A DNA stretch of 64,000 bases from SZUA-22 sp963751695 (lineage in GTDB: Bacteria > Bacteroidota > Ignavibacteria > Ignavibacteriales > Melioribacteraceae): the NCBI GenBank assembly GCA_963751695.1, contig CAVVVP010000002.1, positions 310,001 through 374,000 on the forward strand, given 5' to 3'. Shown in pieces: positions 43,005 to 51,140 of the stretch. Below the pieces are notes generated by a model, which worked only from the letters and a program-made list of their open reading frames with translations, was not told where the DNA came from and did not search any database. Position numbers and translations under genes: made by a program. Positions within the stretch are counted from its first letter, which is position 1. Each line of letters opens with the position of its first letter.

Positions 43005-43388
43005 CTATTTTAAACCTGGTGTTTTTTTCTTGCCGGCAACTGTTCTCTTCTTGCCTTTTCTTGTCCTTGCATTGGTCTTCGTTCGCTGTCCTCTTGCAGG
43101 TAAGCCTCTACGATGACGTAATCCTCTGTAGGCACCTATATCCATTAATCGCTTGATGTTTTGTTGAACTTCACTTCGAAGAGCACCTTCAACTTTATAT
43201 TCAGCAGTCATTACTGAACGAATAGCGCCAACTTCTTCTTCTGTTAATTCCGAAATTTTCTTATAGGCATCAACATTAGCTTTTTTTAGGATTTCCAGTG
43301 CAGTATGCTGACCAATACCATAAATGTAGGTTAATCCTATATATGTTTTCTTCTGTTTTGGTAAATCGATTCCTGCTAAACGAGCCAA
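43005..43388 (-). CDS. rpsM: 30S ribosomal protein S13
   Basis: 127 residues. MARLAGIDLPKQKKTYIGLTYIYGIG begins the helix-two-turn-helix head domain, and the basic tail GLRHRRGLPARGQRTKTNAR reaches the P-site tRNA. Preceded by an AGGAGG ribosome site (GGAGGTAACTA), just after rpmJ. Confidence 0.98.
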   Translation of the reverse strand: MARLAGIDLPKQKKTYIGLTYIYGIGQHTALEILKKANVDAYKKISELTEEEVGAIRSVMTAEYKVEGALRSEVQQNIKRLMDIGAYRGLRHRRGLPARGQRTKTNARTRKGKKRTVAGKKKTPGLK

Positions 43389-43405
43389 ATTAGTTACCTC
43401 CTAAA

Positions 43406-43519
43406 TTATCCTTGACGTTGTTTGTGCTTTGGGTTTTTACAAATAACACGAACAACACCTTTTCTTTTAATTATTTTACAATTATCACATATTTTTTTAA
43501 CTGAAGCACGAACTTTCAT
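43406..43519 (-). CDS. rpmJ: 50S ribosomal protein L36
   Basis: A 37-residue gene, MKVRASVKKICDNCKIIKRK followed by GVVRVICKNPKHKQRQG. C11, C14, C27 and H32 form the zinc ribbon. I chose the third of three consecutive in-phase ATGs (43519) because it gives the conserved MKVRASVK start. It lies between infA and rpsM, its normal place. Confidence 0.96.
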   Translation of the reverse strand: MKVRASVKKICDNCKIIKRKGVVRVICKNPKHKQRQG

Positions 43520-43531
43520 CATCATCCTCGA

Positions 43532-43750
43532 TTATTTATATCGGTACGTAATTCTTCCTTTATTCAAATCATAAGGCGAAAGTTCAACTGCAACTTTATC
43601 ACCAACTAAGATTTTAATAAAATGCATTCTCATTTTACCAGAGATGTGAGCAAGTATAACATGTTCATTATCCAATTTAACTTTAAAGTTTGCATTGGGT
43701 AATGTCTCTACAACTACTCCATCAATTTTTATCGGACCTTGTTTTGCCAT
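43532..43750 (-). CDS. infA: Translation initiation factor IF-1
   Basis: 72 residues of S1-like OB fold: MAKQGPIKIDGVVVETLPNA, HISGKMRMHFIKILVGDKV and RGRITYRYK-type ending (here KGRITYRYK). It occupies the A site of the 30S subunit during initiation. One base separates its ATG from the map stop. Confidence 0.98.
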   Translation of the reverse strand: MAKQGPIKIDGVVVETLPNANFKVKLDNEHVILAHISGKMRMHFIKILVGDKVAVELSPYDLNKGRITYRYK

Positions 43751-43751
43751 T

Positions 43752-44513
43752 TTAATTTTTCGTTAATATTTCTGGTTTTCCATCAATAATAGCGATCGTA
43801 TGCTCATAATGAGCTGATGGCTTGCTATCATCAGTAACAACAGTCCAACCATCGTTTTCGACTTTTACTCTGTAGGTTCCAATATTTATCATCGGTTCAA
43901 TCGCCAACGTCATTCCATCCTTAATTAGAGGACCTGAATTTCGCAAACCGAAGTTAGGAATTTGTGGTTCTTCATGTAGATTTTTACCAACACCATGTCC
44001 ACAAAGATCTCGAACCACTGAGAATCCAAAACTCTCTACATATTCCTGCACTTCGGCAGAAATATCACCAATTCTGTTTCCGGTTTTTGCGGCTTCAATA
44101 CCTTTATAAAGAGATTCTTCGGTTACTTTCATTAACTTCTTTTTTTCTTCTGAAATCTCTCCAACAGCTATTGTCAATGCTGCATCACCATAAAAATTAT
44201 TTTTTAGAACACCAACATCAACTGAAAAAATCTCACCTTCTTTCAGAACTCTGTTGCTAGGAATTCCATGAACAACCACTTCATCAATTGAAGCGCAAAT
44301 TGTCCCTGGAAAATCTTTTACTCCCGGCTGTTTAAATCCTTTAAAAGCGGGAACTCCATCATTACTTTTTATCCAATCTTCAGCAATTTTGTCAAGTTCA
44401 AGAGTAGTTACACCCGGTTTTGTGTATCTCTTAACTAGCTGCAATGTTTCAGCAACTATTTGACAACTTTCTCTTATATAATCGATTTCTTTTTTTGACT
44501 TAATTAAAATCAA
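43752..44513 (-). CDS. map: Type I methionine aminopeptidase
   Basis: 253 residues of the M24A family. Metal ligands lie in SVDVGVLKNNFYGDAALT (two Asp), DLCGHGVGKNLHEEPQIPNF (His), TLAIEPMINIG (Glu) and YEHTIAI (Glu). It removes N-terminal Met from nascent chains. The start is a TTG directly adjoining the secY stop, giving the usual M-I-x-I-K beginning. The adk gene commonly found between secY and map is absent here. Confidence 0.97.
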   Translation of the reverse strand: MILIKSKKEIDYIRESCQIVAETLQLVKRYTKPGVTTLELDKIAEDWIKSNDGVPAFKGFKQPGVKDFPGTICASIDEVVVHGIPSNRVLKEGEIFSVDVGVLKNNFYGDAALTIAVGEISEEKKKLMKVTEESLYKGIEAAKTGNRIGDISAEVQEYVESFGFSVVRDLCGHGVGKNLHEEPQIPNFGLRNSGPLIKDGMTLAIEPMINIGTYRVKVENDGWTVVTDDSKPSAHYEHTIAIIDGKPEILTKN

Positions 44514-45863
44514 TTATATTCCACCGCCTCTTCTACCCTTCATTTTACCAGCTTTCATGAAACCATCATAGTGTCGCATAAGTAAATGAGATTCAATTTG
44601 TTGCAGAGTATCAAGAGCCACACCCACCATAATCAATAAACTGGTTCCACCAAAAAACTGAGCGAAACTTCCTGAGACACCAAGTCTCGACACAAACGCT
44701 GGTAAGATTGCAATAATTGCTAGAAAAATTGAACCTGGCAAAGTGATCTTAGTCAGAATATTATCAATAAATTCTGATGTTTGTTTACCCGGCCTAATAC
44801 CCGGGATAAACCCACCTTGCTTTTTCATGTTTTCAGCAACATCTTGCGGGTTAAATGCAATTGCTGTATAAAAATAAGTAAAGAACACAATCATCAATCC
44901 GTATATCAACGAATACGTAAATGATGTATAATTAAAATGCGTTGATATTGACTGCAAGAATTCATTATCTGGGAAAAATGATAATACAGTACTTGGAATA
45001 AACATAATTGCTTGTGCAAAAATTATTGGCATAACACCAGCAGTATTAACTTTCAAAGGAATATATTGTGTAACACCACCATAAACTTTTCGGCCAACAA
45101 CTCGTTTAGCATACTGAACTGGAATTCTTCTTGTTCCTTGTGTAACTAATACGATTCCAGCAATAATTAAAACCATGAATGCGAGTATTACAAATTCAAT
45201 AACGATGTTTCTTGTTCCAGAAGCTATAAGACGATATTCATCGAGAAGAGCAAATGGGAACCGATTTATAATACCTATAAAAATGATCAACGAAATTCCA
45301 TTTCCAATTCCCTTATCAGTTATTTGCTCGCCAATCCACATCATAAATACTGTGCCAGCAACTAATATTACGACAGAAGAAACTATAAACCCAAGACCTT
45401 GAACCTCTGCTGGGACAACGGGGACACCATTAAAAGACAAATTATTAATTACTCCAGTAACAATACCAATTGACTGGAATAAAGAAATAAATACAGTACC
45501 ATAACGAGTTAACTGTGTAATCTTTTTCCTTCCTTCTTCTCCTTCTCTTTGAAGTTTTTGGAAGTAAGGAATTACAGCACCACCTAACTGAATAATAATG
45601 GATGCACTAATATATGGCATAATACCAAGCGCAAAAATCGCAGCATTACTGAAAGCACCGCCGGCAAAAAGGTCATATAATCCAAGCAGATTATCAGCAG
45701 TTTTATTCGCCATCGCTTCAGACAACAAATAAGAATCAATACCAGGCAGAGTTATATGAGCTCCAATTCTTACAACAACCAAAAGAGCTAGAGTATAAAG
45801 AATCCTCTGCCTAAGCTCATGGATCTTGAAAATATTTCGGAAAGTTTCTTGTAGTTTAGCCAT
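44514..45863 (-). CDS. secY: Protein translocase subunit SecY
   Basis: 449 residues with ten membrane helices. LYDLFAGGAFSNAAIFALGIMPYISASIIIQL is the N-terminal helix 2a/2b plug region, and the C5-C6 loops GTRRIPVQYAKRVVGRKVYGG and PQDVAENMKKQGGFIPGIRPG contact SecA and the ribosome. It forms the protein-conducting channel with SecE and SecG in the inner membrane. Its ATG overlaps the rplO stop (TAATG). Confidence 0.98.
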   Translation of the reverse strand: MAKLQETFRNIFKIHELRQRILYTLALLVVVRIGAHITLPGIDSYLLSEAMANKTADNLLGLYDLFAGGAFSNAAIFALGIMPYISASIIIQLGGAVIPYFQKLQREGEEGRKKITQLTRYGTVFISLFQSIGIVTGVINNLSFNGVPVVPAEVQGLGFIVSSVVILVAGTVFMMWIGEQITDKGIGNGISLIIFIGIINRFPFALLDEYRLIASGTRNIVIEFVILAFMVLIIAGIVLVTQGTRRIPVQYAKRVVGRKVYGGVTQYIPLKVNTAGVMPIIFAQAIMFIPSTVLSFFPDNEFLQSISTHFNYTSFTYSLIYGLMIVFFTYFYTAIAFNPQDVAENMKKQGGFIPGIRPGKQTSEFIDNILTKITLPGSIFLAIIAILPAFVSRLGVSGSFAQFFGGTSLLIMVGVALDTLQQIESHLLMRHYDGFMKAGKMKGRRGGGI

Positions 45864-46327
45864 TAATTCTTCATCTCTTTAGTTGTTCCACCAGCACTTT
45901 CAATTTTTTCCTTAGCAGTTTTACTGAAAGCATGAGCTTCTATATCTATTTTTGTATTAATTTCTCCATTACCAAGAATTTTGTAAGGAGCTGCAGCTTT
46001 AGATATTAAACCATTTTTATAAAGAACAACAGCGTTAAAAACACCATCTTCTACTTTTTTATCATCAATTAATTTTTGCAAATTATTAACATTTACAGCC
46101 TGATAGCTAACTCTGAAAGGACTGTTAAATCCTTTCTTAGGAACTCTTCTCTGAAGAGGCATTTGCCCACCTTCAAACCAAGCTCTGTATTTATACCCAG
46201 ATCTAGATTTTTGTCCATTACTACCTCTTGTAGCAGTTCCGCCACGACCTGTACCTTCACCACGTCCAATCCGCTTTCTTTGTTTGGTTGAACCTTTTGC
46301 ATTATTTAGATTACTCAGAATATCCAT
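45863..46327 (-). CDS. rplO: 50S ribosomal protein L15
   Basis: 154 residues. The Gly/Arg-rich N-terminal arm RKRIGRGEGTGRGGTATRGS threads into 23S rRNA, followed by FEGGQMPLQRRVPKKGF, the family signature. The C-terminal fold is about residues 70-150. A late assembly protein. One-base overlap with secY. Confidence 0.98.
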   Translation of the reverse strand: MDILSNLNNAKGSTKQRKRIGRGEGTGRGGTATRGSNGQKSRSGYKYRAWFEGGQMPLQRRVPKKGFNSPFRVSYQAVNVNNLQKLIDDKKVEDGVFNAVVLYKNGLISKAAAPYKILGNGEINTKIDIEAHAFSKTAKEKIESAGGTTKEMKN

Positions 46328-46335
46328 CTAATTAC

Positions 46336-46524
46336 CTACTCTTCAATTTCTTCAACTTTTAATAAATGCGATACCTTATTGATCATACCTCTAATTTGAG
46401 GAGTATCATTATGAATTTTAGTGTGATTTAATTTGCCTAATCCAAGAGCTTCAACAGTAAGCTTTTGATCTTTAGGTCTATCAATCGTACTTTTTACTTG
46501 TGTTATGTTTAGTTTTTTCGCCAT
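46336..46524 (-). CDS. rpmD: 50S ribosomal protein L30
   Basis: I start at ATG 46524 (MAKKLNITQVKSTIDRPKDQ), with GAGG eight bases upstream; a TTG four codons earlier lies in the ribosome site itself. 62 residues, with the LGLGKLNHTKIHNDTPQIRGMI core. Starts 12 bp after rpsE. Confidence 0.96.
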   Translation of the reverse strand: MAKKLNITQVKSTIDRPKDQKLTVEALGLGKLNHTKIHNDTPQIRGMINKVSHLLKVEEIEE

Positions 46525-46536
46525 AGTTATCCTCAA

Positions 46537-47043
46537 TTAAGCATTGAAAAGTTCGTTAACTTCCATTCCTCTTTTCGCTGCCATTTTTCTAGCATCGACT
46601 AAATTCACTAATCCATTCAATGTTGCTTTAACTTGATTATGGGAATTGCTCGAACCTAATGACTTTGTAAGAACATCATGAATTCCAGCAGCTTCGAGTA
46701 CAGCTCTAACTCCTCCACCAGCTATGACGCCAGTTCCTTGCGAGGCGGGTTTAAGTAACACTCTACCAGCTCCATATTTACCTATAATTGTATGAGGTAT
46801 TGTTCCTTTAATAATTGGAATATTAGTGACATTTTTCTTTGCATCATCTATACCTTTAGAAATAGCATCTGTTACTTCATTTGCTTTTCCAAGACCAACA
46901 CCAACTTGTCCTTTTCCATCACCAACAACAACAATAGCATTGAAGCTAAACCTTCTACCACCTTTAACCACTTTTGCGACACGGTTTATGTGTACAACCT
47001 TTTCTTTTAATCCATCAGCACTAGTCATTCTTTTAGGCTTCAA
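46537..47043 (-). CDS. rpsE: 30S ribosomal protein S5
   Basis: 168 residues. The N-terminal double-stranded-RNA-binding-like domain has VVHINRVAKVVKGGRRFSFN and GQVGVGLGKANEV, and the C-terminal part has GAGRVLLKPASQGTGVIAGG. It helps decoding accuracy. A tRNA-Gln gene lies 40 bp upstream, between it and rplR. Confidence 0.98.
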   Translation of the reverse strand: MKPKRMTSADGLKEKVVHINRVAKVVKGGRRFSFNAIVVVGDGKGQVGVGLGKANEVTDAISKGIDDAKKNVTNIPIIKGTIPHTIIGKYGAGRVLLKPASQGTGVIAGGGVRAVLEAAGIHDVLTKSLGSSNSHNQVKATLNGLVNLVDARKMAAKRGMEVNELFNA

Positions 47044-47082
47044 TTTAATCTCCCTTATTTACAAATATTTTCAAAACTTCTG

Positions 47083-47153
47083 CAGTCCCACCAGGATTCG
47101 AACCTAGACAAGCAGCTCCAAAAGCTGCTGTGCTACCATTACACCATGGGACT
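47083..47153 (-). tRNA. tRNA-Gln (anticodon TTG)
   Basis: A 71-nt cloverleaf: acceptor AGTCCCA pairs perfectly with TGGGACT, the D arm contains GTGTAATGGTAGCAC, the anticodon arm is GCAGC-TTTTGGA-GCTGC with anticodon TTG, and the T loop is TTCGAAT. The discriminator base is G followed by CA, so the CCA end must be added. It is embedded in the ribosomal superoperon between rplR and rpsE on the same strand, only 4 bases from the rplR stop, so it must be cut out of the mRNA by RNase P and 3' nucleases. Confidence 0.97.
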
Positions 47154-47157
47154 AAAT

Positions 47158-47523
47158 TTATAATTTTAATCCGGCTTCTCTGGCACCTTCTGCAACAGCT
47201 TTCACTCTACCATGATAAGCAAAAGCGCCTCTATCAAATACAACTTTCTTAATTTTTAACTTTAAAGCTTTCTCGCCCAATAATTTCCCAACTAATTTAC
47301 TTTTTTCAGTTTTAGTTTTAGTACCCTTAATTGCATCTGCAATATCACTCGATTTTGTTGAAGCAGATGCCAAGGTTTTACCTTGGGTGTCATCAATAAG
47401 TTGAGCTGAAATATGATTCAAACTTCTAAAAACCGTTAAACGAGGTTGATCACTAGTACCAAATAAATTTTTTCTTACTCTAACTATTTTTCGTGCTTTT
47501 CTCTGTTTTTCTCTTTTTAACAT
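47158..47523 (-). CDS. rplR: 50S ribosomal protein L18
   Basis: 121 residues. KARKIVRVRKNLFGTSDQPRL and SLNHISAQLIDDTQGKTLASAS, then the C-terminal DRGAFAYHGRVKAVAEGAREAGL. It binds 5S rRNA in the central protuberance. Followed after four bases by tRNA-Gln. Confidence 0.98.
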   Translation of the reverse strand: MLKREKQRKARKIVRVRKNLFGTSDQPRLTVFRSLNHISAQLIDDTQGKTLASASTKSSDIADAIKGTKTKTEKSKLVGKLLGEKALKLKIKKVVFDRGAFAYHGRVKAVAEGAREAGLKL

Positions 47524-47552
47524 AATTTTCTCTAATCTCTTAATCTCAAAAA

Positions 47553-48086
47553 TTAACCTGCGGTTTTACCAGCTTTTTTGATCACAACTTCATCGCTATA
47601 CCTAATACCTTTACCTTTATAAGGTTCTGGTTTTCTAAATGATCTTATCTTTGCTGAAACAAGTCCAACTAATTCTTTATCAATTCCTTTTATTATTATC
47701 TGAGTAGGAAGTGGAACTTCAATTGTAATTTCTTCTGGAGGAGCAAAATAAATTGGATGAGAATACCCTAATGAAAGAAGTAAATTTTTTCCTTTTAACT
47801 CAGCTTTGTATCCAACACCAATAATTGTTAGTTCTTTTGAATAACCTTCTGAAACACCAGTTACCATATTTTGAAGCAAAGCTCTTGTCAACCCATGCAT
47901 TGCTCTATTTTCCTTTTGATCATCAGGACGACTAACTACAACTTCTTCTTCCTGAACCTCTACTTTGATGTTTCCAGGAACAGTCATTGACAATTCGCCT
48001 AATTTTCCTTTTACTTTAATTTCTTTTTCTTCTTGAGTAAAAGTGATATCTTTAATATTTACTGGTTTTTTACCTACTCGTGACAC
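47553..48086 (-). CDS. rplF: 50S ribosomal protein L6
   Basis: 177 residues in two repeated domains: MSRVGKKPVNI...GKLGELSMTVP, and the C-terminal PEPYKGKGIRYSDEVVIKKAGKTAG signature region. It lies near the sarcin-ricin loop and GTPase centre. A normal full-length gene between rpsH and rplR. Confidence 0.98.
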   Translation of the reverse strand: MSRVGKKPVNIKDITFTQEEKEIKVKGKLGELSMTVPGNIKVEVQEEEVVVSRPDDQKENRAMHGLTRALLQNMVTGVSEGYSKELTIIGVGYKAELKGKNLLLSLGYSHPIYFAPPEEITIEVPLPTQIIIKGIDKELVGLVSAKIRSFRKPEPYKGKGIRYSDEVVIKKAGKTAG

Positions 48087-48107
48087 TTATCATCTCCGTT
48101 CAAATTA

Positions 48108-48503
48108 TTACCAAATGTAACAGATTACTTCACCGCCAACTTCATCTTGCTTAGCTTGCTTATCCGTAAGCAATCCTTTTGAAGTTGAAATTATTGCAAG
48201 ACCAAGACCATTTAGAACTCTTGGGATGCTATCTTTGTCAACATATTTTCTTAAGCCTGGGGTACTAATTTTTTTCAATCCACTAATAGAAGAAGTACCG
48301 TCAACATACTTTAGAAGTATTCTAACTACATTCTGCTTATTATCTTCAATAATGCTATAATCTCTAATAAATTTAGTTTCTTTTAATATTTCAGCAATAC
48401 TTATTTTCATTTTACTAGCTGGAATATCAACGAACCTCTTTTTAGCTTTTACAGCATTTCTTATTCTTGTCAAAAAATCAGCAACTGGATCAGTAACTGG
48501 CAT
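48108..48503 (-). CDS. rpsH: 30S ribosomal protein S8
   Basis: I start at ATG 48503 (MPVTDPVADFLTRIRNAVKA), with AGGAG nine bases upstream; a longer frame from 48557 would overlap rpsN and lacks conservation. 131 residues, with SISGLKKISTPGLRKYVDKD and STSKGLLTDKQAKQ at the conserved C terminus. S8 binds 16S central domain and often represses the spc operon by binding mRNA. Confidence 0.97.
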   Translation of the reverse strand: MPVTDPVADFLTRIRNAVKAKKRFVDIPASKMKISIAEILKETKFIRDYSIIEDNKQNVVRILLKYVDGTSSISGLKKISTPGLRKYVDKDSIPRVLNGLGLAIISTSKGLLTDKQAKQDEVGGEVICYIW

Positions 48504-48522
48504 ATCATAATCTCCTAATATT

Positions 48523-48792
48523 TTACCAACTAGATTTTTTAATTCCTGGAATTTCACCTTTGAGAGCCATCTCCCTAAAGACTAGTCTTGAAATTCCAAA
48601 TTTTCTGTAATAGCTTCTTGCTCTTCCTGTCATCGTACATCTGTTATTTAATCTAACAGGAGAAGCATTTTTAGGTAATTTCTGAAGACCTTCATAATCA
48701 CCATTTTCTTTCAATTCTTTTCTTAATTCAGCATATTTCTGAACTAATTTTCGTCTTTTCGCTTCTCTTGCAATTATCGATTTTCTTGCCAT
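48523..48792 (-). CDS. rpsN: 30S ribosomal protein S14 (zinc-independent form)
   Basis: 89 residues, the longer C-minus type without a CxxC zinc ribbon. MARKSIIAREAKRRKLVQKY and RCTMTGRARSYYRKFGISRL are the family landmarks. It binds the 30S head near S3 and S10. Confidence 0.97.
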   Translation of the reverse strand: MARKSIIAREAKRRKLVQKYAELRKELKENGDYEGLQKLPKNASPVRLNNRCTMTGRARSYYRKFGISRLVFREMALKGEIPGIKKSSW

Positions 48793-48803
48793 AAGTACTT
48801 AAC

Positions 48804-49427
48804 CTAAATTTGTTTTTTTCTAAAAGGAAAGCCGAACCCTGATAGGAGTTCATATGCTTCATTATCAGTTTTAGCTGATGTAACTAAAGTTACATCCATA
48901 CCGAGAATTTTATTTACTTTATCTACATCAATTTCCGGAAATATAATCTGCTCTTTAATTCCGAGTGTGTAATTTCCTCTACCATCAAATGACTTATCTG
49001 GAACTCCCCTAAAGTCACGTACTCTAGGAATTGCAATAGCTATAAGTCTATCTAAAAATTCATACATATTTCTTTTTCTAAGTGTAACCTTAGCTCCAAT
49101 TGCCATACCTTCTCTAAGTTTAAAGTTAGAAATAGATTTTTTCGCTTTTCTAATTTGAGCTTTTTGACCCGTGATAGTTTCCAAATCTTTAACAGCAGTT
49201 TCAAGAAGTTTTGAATCGTTTGATGCTTCTCCAACTCCCATATTTACAACTATTTTTTTAAGCTTTGGAACTTCCATGATGTTCTTATAACCAAACTTTT
49301 CCTTCATCTGAGGAATAATTTCTTCTTTATACCTATCTTGGAGTCTTAAAGGAATCTTAACAGACTGTACTTTTTCTTTAGCTTTAGTCTTTTTGTTTGA
49401 TTTCGTATTTTCTTCTTTCTTAGCCAT
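48804..49427 (-). CDS. rplE: 50S ribosomal protein L5 with Lys-rich N-terminal extension
   Basis: 207 residues. The L5 core starts at about residue 28 (LQDRYKEEIIPQMKEKFGY), with MEVPKLKKIVVNMGVGEA and NYTLGIKEQIIFPEID downstream. A 25-residue Lys/Glu-rich extension precedes it, probably disordered and RNA-contacting. L5 binds 5S rRNA and forms a bridge to the 30S head. Confidence 0.97.
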   Translation of the reverse strand: MAKKEENTKSNKKTKAKEKVQSVKIPLRLQDRYKEEIIPQMKEKFGYKNIMEVPKLKKIVVNMGVGEASNDSKLLETAVKDLETITGQKAQIRKAKKSISNFKLREGMAIGAKVTLRKRNMYEFLDRLIAIAIPRVRDFRGVPDKSFDGRGNYTLGIKEQIIFPEIDVDKVNKILGMDVTLVTSAKTDNEAYELLSGFGFPFRKKQI

Positions 49428-49454
49428 TATTCAATTTAATCCTTAAAATTATAA

Positions 49455-49778
49455 TTACAACATCTCGTCGCTTATCTTGCTAACTCTAACAGATCTTTTC
49501 TTCCCAGTTTTATCGTCAATGATAATCTTTGAACCAATTCTTGTCGGTTCATTCGATTTTGGATCCAATAACATAATATTAGAAACATTAATGGGAGCTT
49601 CTTTTTCAATTATTCCACCCTGTGGATTAGCTTGATTTGGTTTAGTGTGTCTTTTTCTAAGATTAACACTTTCAATTATTACTCGATTCTGTTTTGGAAA
49701 TACTTTAAGAACTTTTCCAGTACTTCCTTTTGAGTTCCCAGCAATAACAACTACATTATCGTTTTTCTTAATTTTCAT
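49455..49778 (-). CDS. rplX: 50S ribosomal protein L24
   Basis: 107 residues. The KOW motif is KNDNVVVIAGNSKGSTGKVL near the N terminus, with HTKPNQANPQGGIIEKEAPI following. An early assembly starter near the tunnel exit. Confidence 0.98.
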   Translation of the reverse strand: MKIKKNDNVVVIAGNSKGSTGKVLKVFPKQNRVIIESVNLRKRHTKPNQANPQGGIIEKEAPINVSNIMLLDPKSNEPTRIGSKIIIDDKTGKKRSVRVSKISDEML

Positions 49779-49793
49779 CTCAACAGTCCTTTA

Positions 49794-50162
49794 TTATAAC
49801 ACTTCGGGGGCTAGCGAAACAATTTTCATAAATCTCTTATCACGAAGCTCACGTGCTACAGGTCCAAAAATTCTAGTTCCTATTGGTTCGTTTTGAGCAT
49901 TTAACAATACAGCTGCATTCTCATCAAATCTAATATAGGAACCATCAGCTCTTCTAACTTCTTTCGCAGTTCTAACAATTACCGCTCTAGAAACTTCACC
50001 TTTTTTTACTCCACCATTTGGAATTGCGGCTTTAACGGTAACTACTATTAGATCACCTACGCTAGCGTATTTTCTTCTACTGCCACCTAAAACTTTTATA
50101 CATCTAACTTTTTTAGCACCTGAATTATCTGCAACTACTAAATTTGTCTCTGCTTGAATCAT
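49794..50162 (-). CDS. rplN: 50S ribosomal protein L14
   Basis: 122 residues: MIQAETNLVVADNSGAKKVR, the signature stretch, followed by GSRRKYASVGDLIVVTVK and ends FMKIVSLAPEVL. It lies at the subunit interface, contacting h14 of the small subunit. Confidence 0.98.
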   Translation of the reverse strand: MIQAETNLVVADNSGAKKVRCIKVLGGSRRKYASVGDLIVVTVKAAIPNGGVKKGEVSRAVIVRTAKEVRRADGSYIRFDENAAVLLNAQNEPIGTRIFGPVARELRDKRFMKIVSLAPEVL

Positions 50163-50188
50163 TTCAAAATTCTCCTACGCTGCGTCAA

Positions 50189-50446
50189 TTACTTAGCTTT
50201 TTCAACAACTTCAACCAATCTCCAGCTTTTACTTTTGCTTAATGGTCGAGTTTCCATAATCTTTACAACATCACCAATGCTACATTCATTTTTTTCATCA
50301 TGTGCCATAAGTTTTGTTGTCTTCTTAAAATATTTCTTATAAATAGGGTGTGCAATTTTTCTTTCAATTGAAACCAGAACACTTTTATTCATTGCATTCT
50401 TTATTACTACACCTGTTCTCGTTTTTCTTAAACTTCTCTTTTCCAT
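50189..50446 (-). CDS. rpsQ: 30S ribosomal protein S17
   Basis: 85 residues of OB fold: RKTRTGVVIKNAMNKSVLVS, HPIYKKYFKKTTKLMAHDE and GDVVKIMETRPLSKSKSWRL. A primary 16S-binding protein. Confidence 0.98.
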   Translation of the reverse strand: MEKRSLRKTRTGVVIKNAMNKSVLVSIERKIAHPIYKKYFKKTTKLMAHDEKNECSIGDVVKIMETRPLSKSKSWRLVEVVEKAK

Positions 50447-50471
50447 TGATCTCTACCAGATTCCTTAAAAT

Positions 50472-50684
50472 TTAACTTTCAGCTGCTTTTTCAGTTTGTG
50501 CTTCTCTTTCATTTAACACGGTTTTCATTCTTGCAATATCTTTTCTAGCCAAATTCAACTTGGCTGTATTGGTTAGATTTTTGAGTTGGTGTTGAAATCG
50601 AAGATCAGACATATTTTTTTCTTCCTCTTCAATTCTTTTCACAATTTCTTCGTTACTCATTTCACGTATTTCATATATTTTCAT
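50472..50684 (-). CDS. rpmC: 50S ribosomal protein L29
   Basis: 70 residues of helical hairpin: MKIYEIREMSNEEIVKRIEE, LRFQHQLKNLTNTAKLNLAR with the conserved LxFQ...L pattern. It sits by the tunnel exit next to L23. Confidence 0.96.
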   Translation of the reverse strand: MKIYEIREMSNEEIVKRIEEEEKNMSDLRFQHQLKNLTNTAKLNLARKDIARMKTVLNEREAQTEKAAES

Positions 50685-50699
50685 AAACTCAACCTTAAA

Positions 50700-51119
50700 T
50701 TAATTTTCGAAGTCAGGTCTCATCGTGAACTTAGTTTTAAATGGCAATTTGTTTCCTGCCAATTTAAATGCCCTTTCAGCTAGTTCTTTTGGAACTCCGG
50801 AAACTTCAAATAATATTCTACCTGGTTTGATAACAGCCACCCAAAACTCAGGATTTCCTTTACCTTTACCCATTCTGGTTTCAAGAGGTTTCTTAGAAAC
50901 TGGTTTGTCTGGGAAAACTCTGATCCAAACTTTTCCATCACGCTTTAGTGTTCTTGTAATAGTTACCCTACAAGCCTCAATTTGCCTACTTGTCATCCAA
51001 GCAGCTTCAGTAGATTTAATTCCGAAATCACCAAAAGCGACAGTACTTCCACGAAACGCTTTACCTTTTCTTCTACCTCTATGTGATTTTCTGTATTTTA
51101 CTCTTTTGGGCATTAACAT
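50700..51119 (-). CDS. rplP: 50S ribosomal protein L16
   Basis: 139 residues starting MLMPKRVKYRKSHRGRRKGK, the usual start. It continues FGDFGIKSTEAAWMTSRQIE and GKGNPEFWVAVIKPGRILFE. It organises the A-site tRNA region of the large subunit. Confidence 0.98.
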   Translation of the reverse strand: MLMPKRVKYRKSHRGRRKGKAFRGSTVAFGDFGIKSTEAAWMTSRQIEACRVTITRTLKRDGKVWIRVFPDKPVSKKPLETRMGKGKGNPEFWVAVIKPGRILFEVSGVPKELAERAFKLAGNKLPFKTKFTMRPDFEN

Positions 51120-51140
51120 GCTGAATACTCCTAAACCTTC

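Noticed and set aside
48504..48557. Longer start for rpsH overlapping rpsN
   Set aside because: The extra 18 residues are not S8-like, and the ATG at 48503 has its own AGGAG and the conserved MPVTDPVADFL start.
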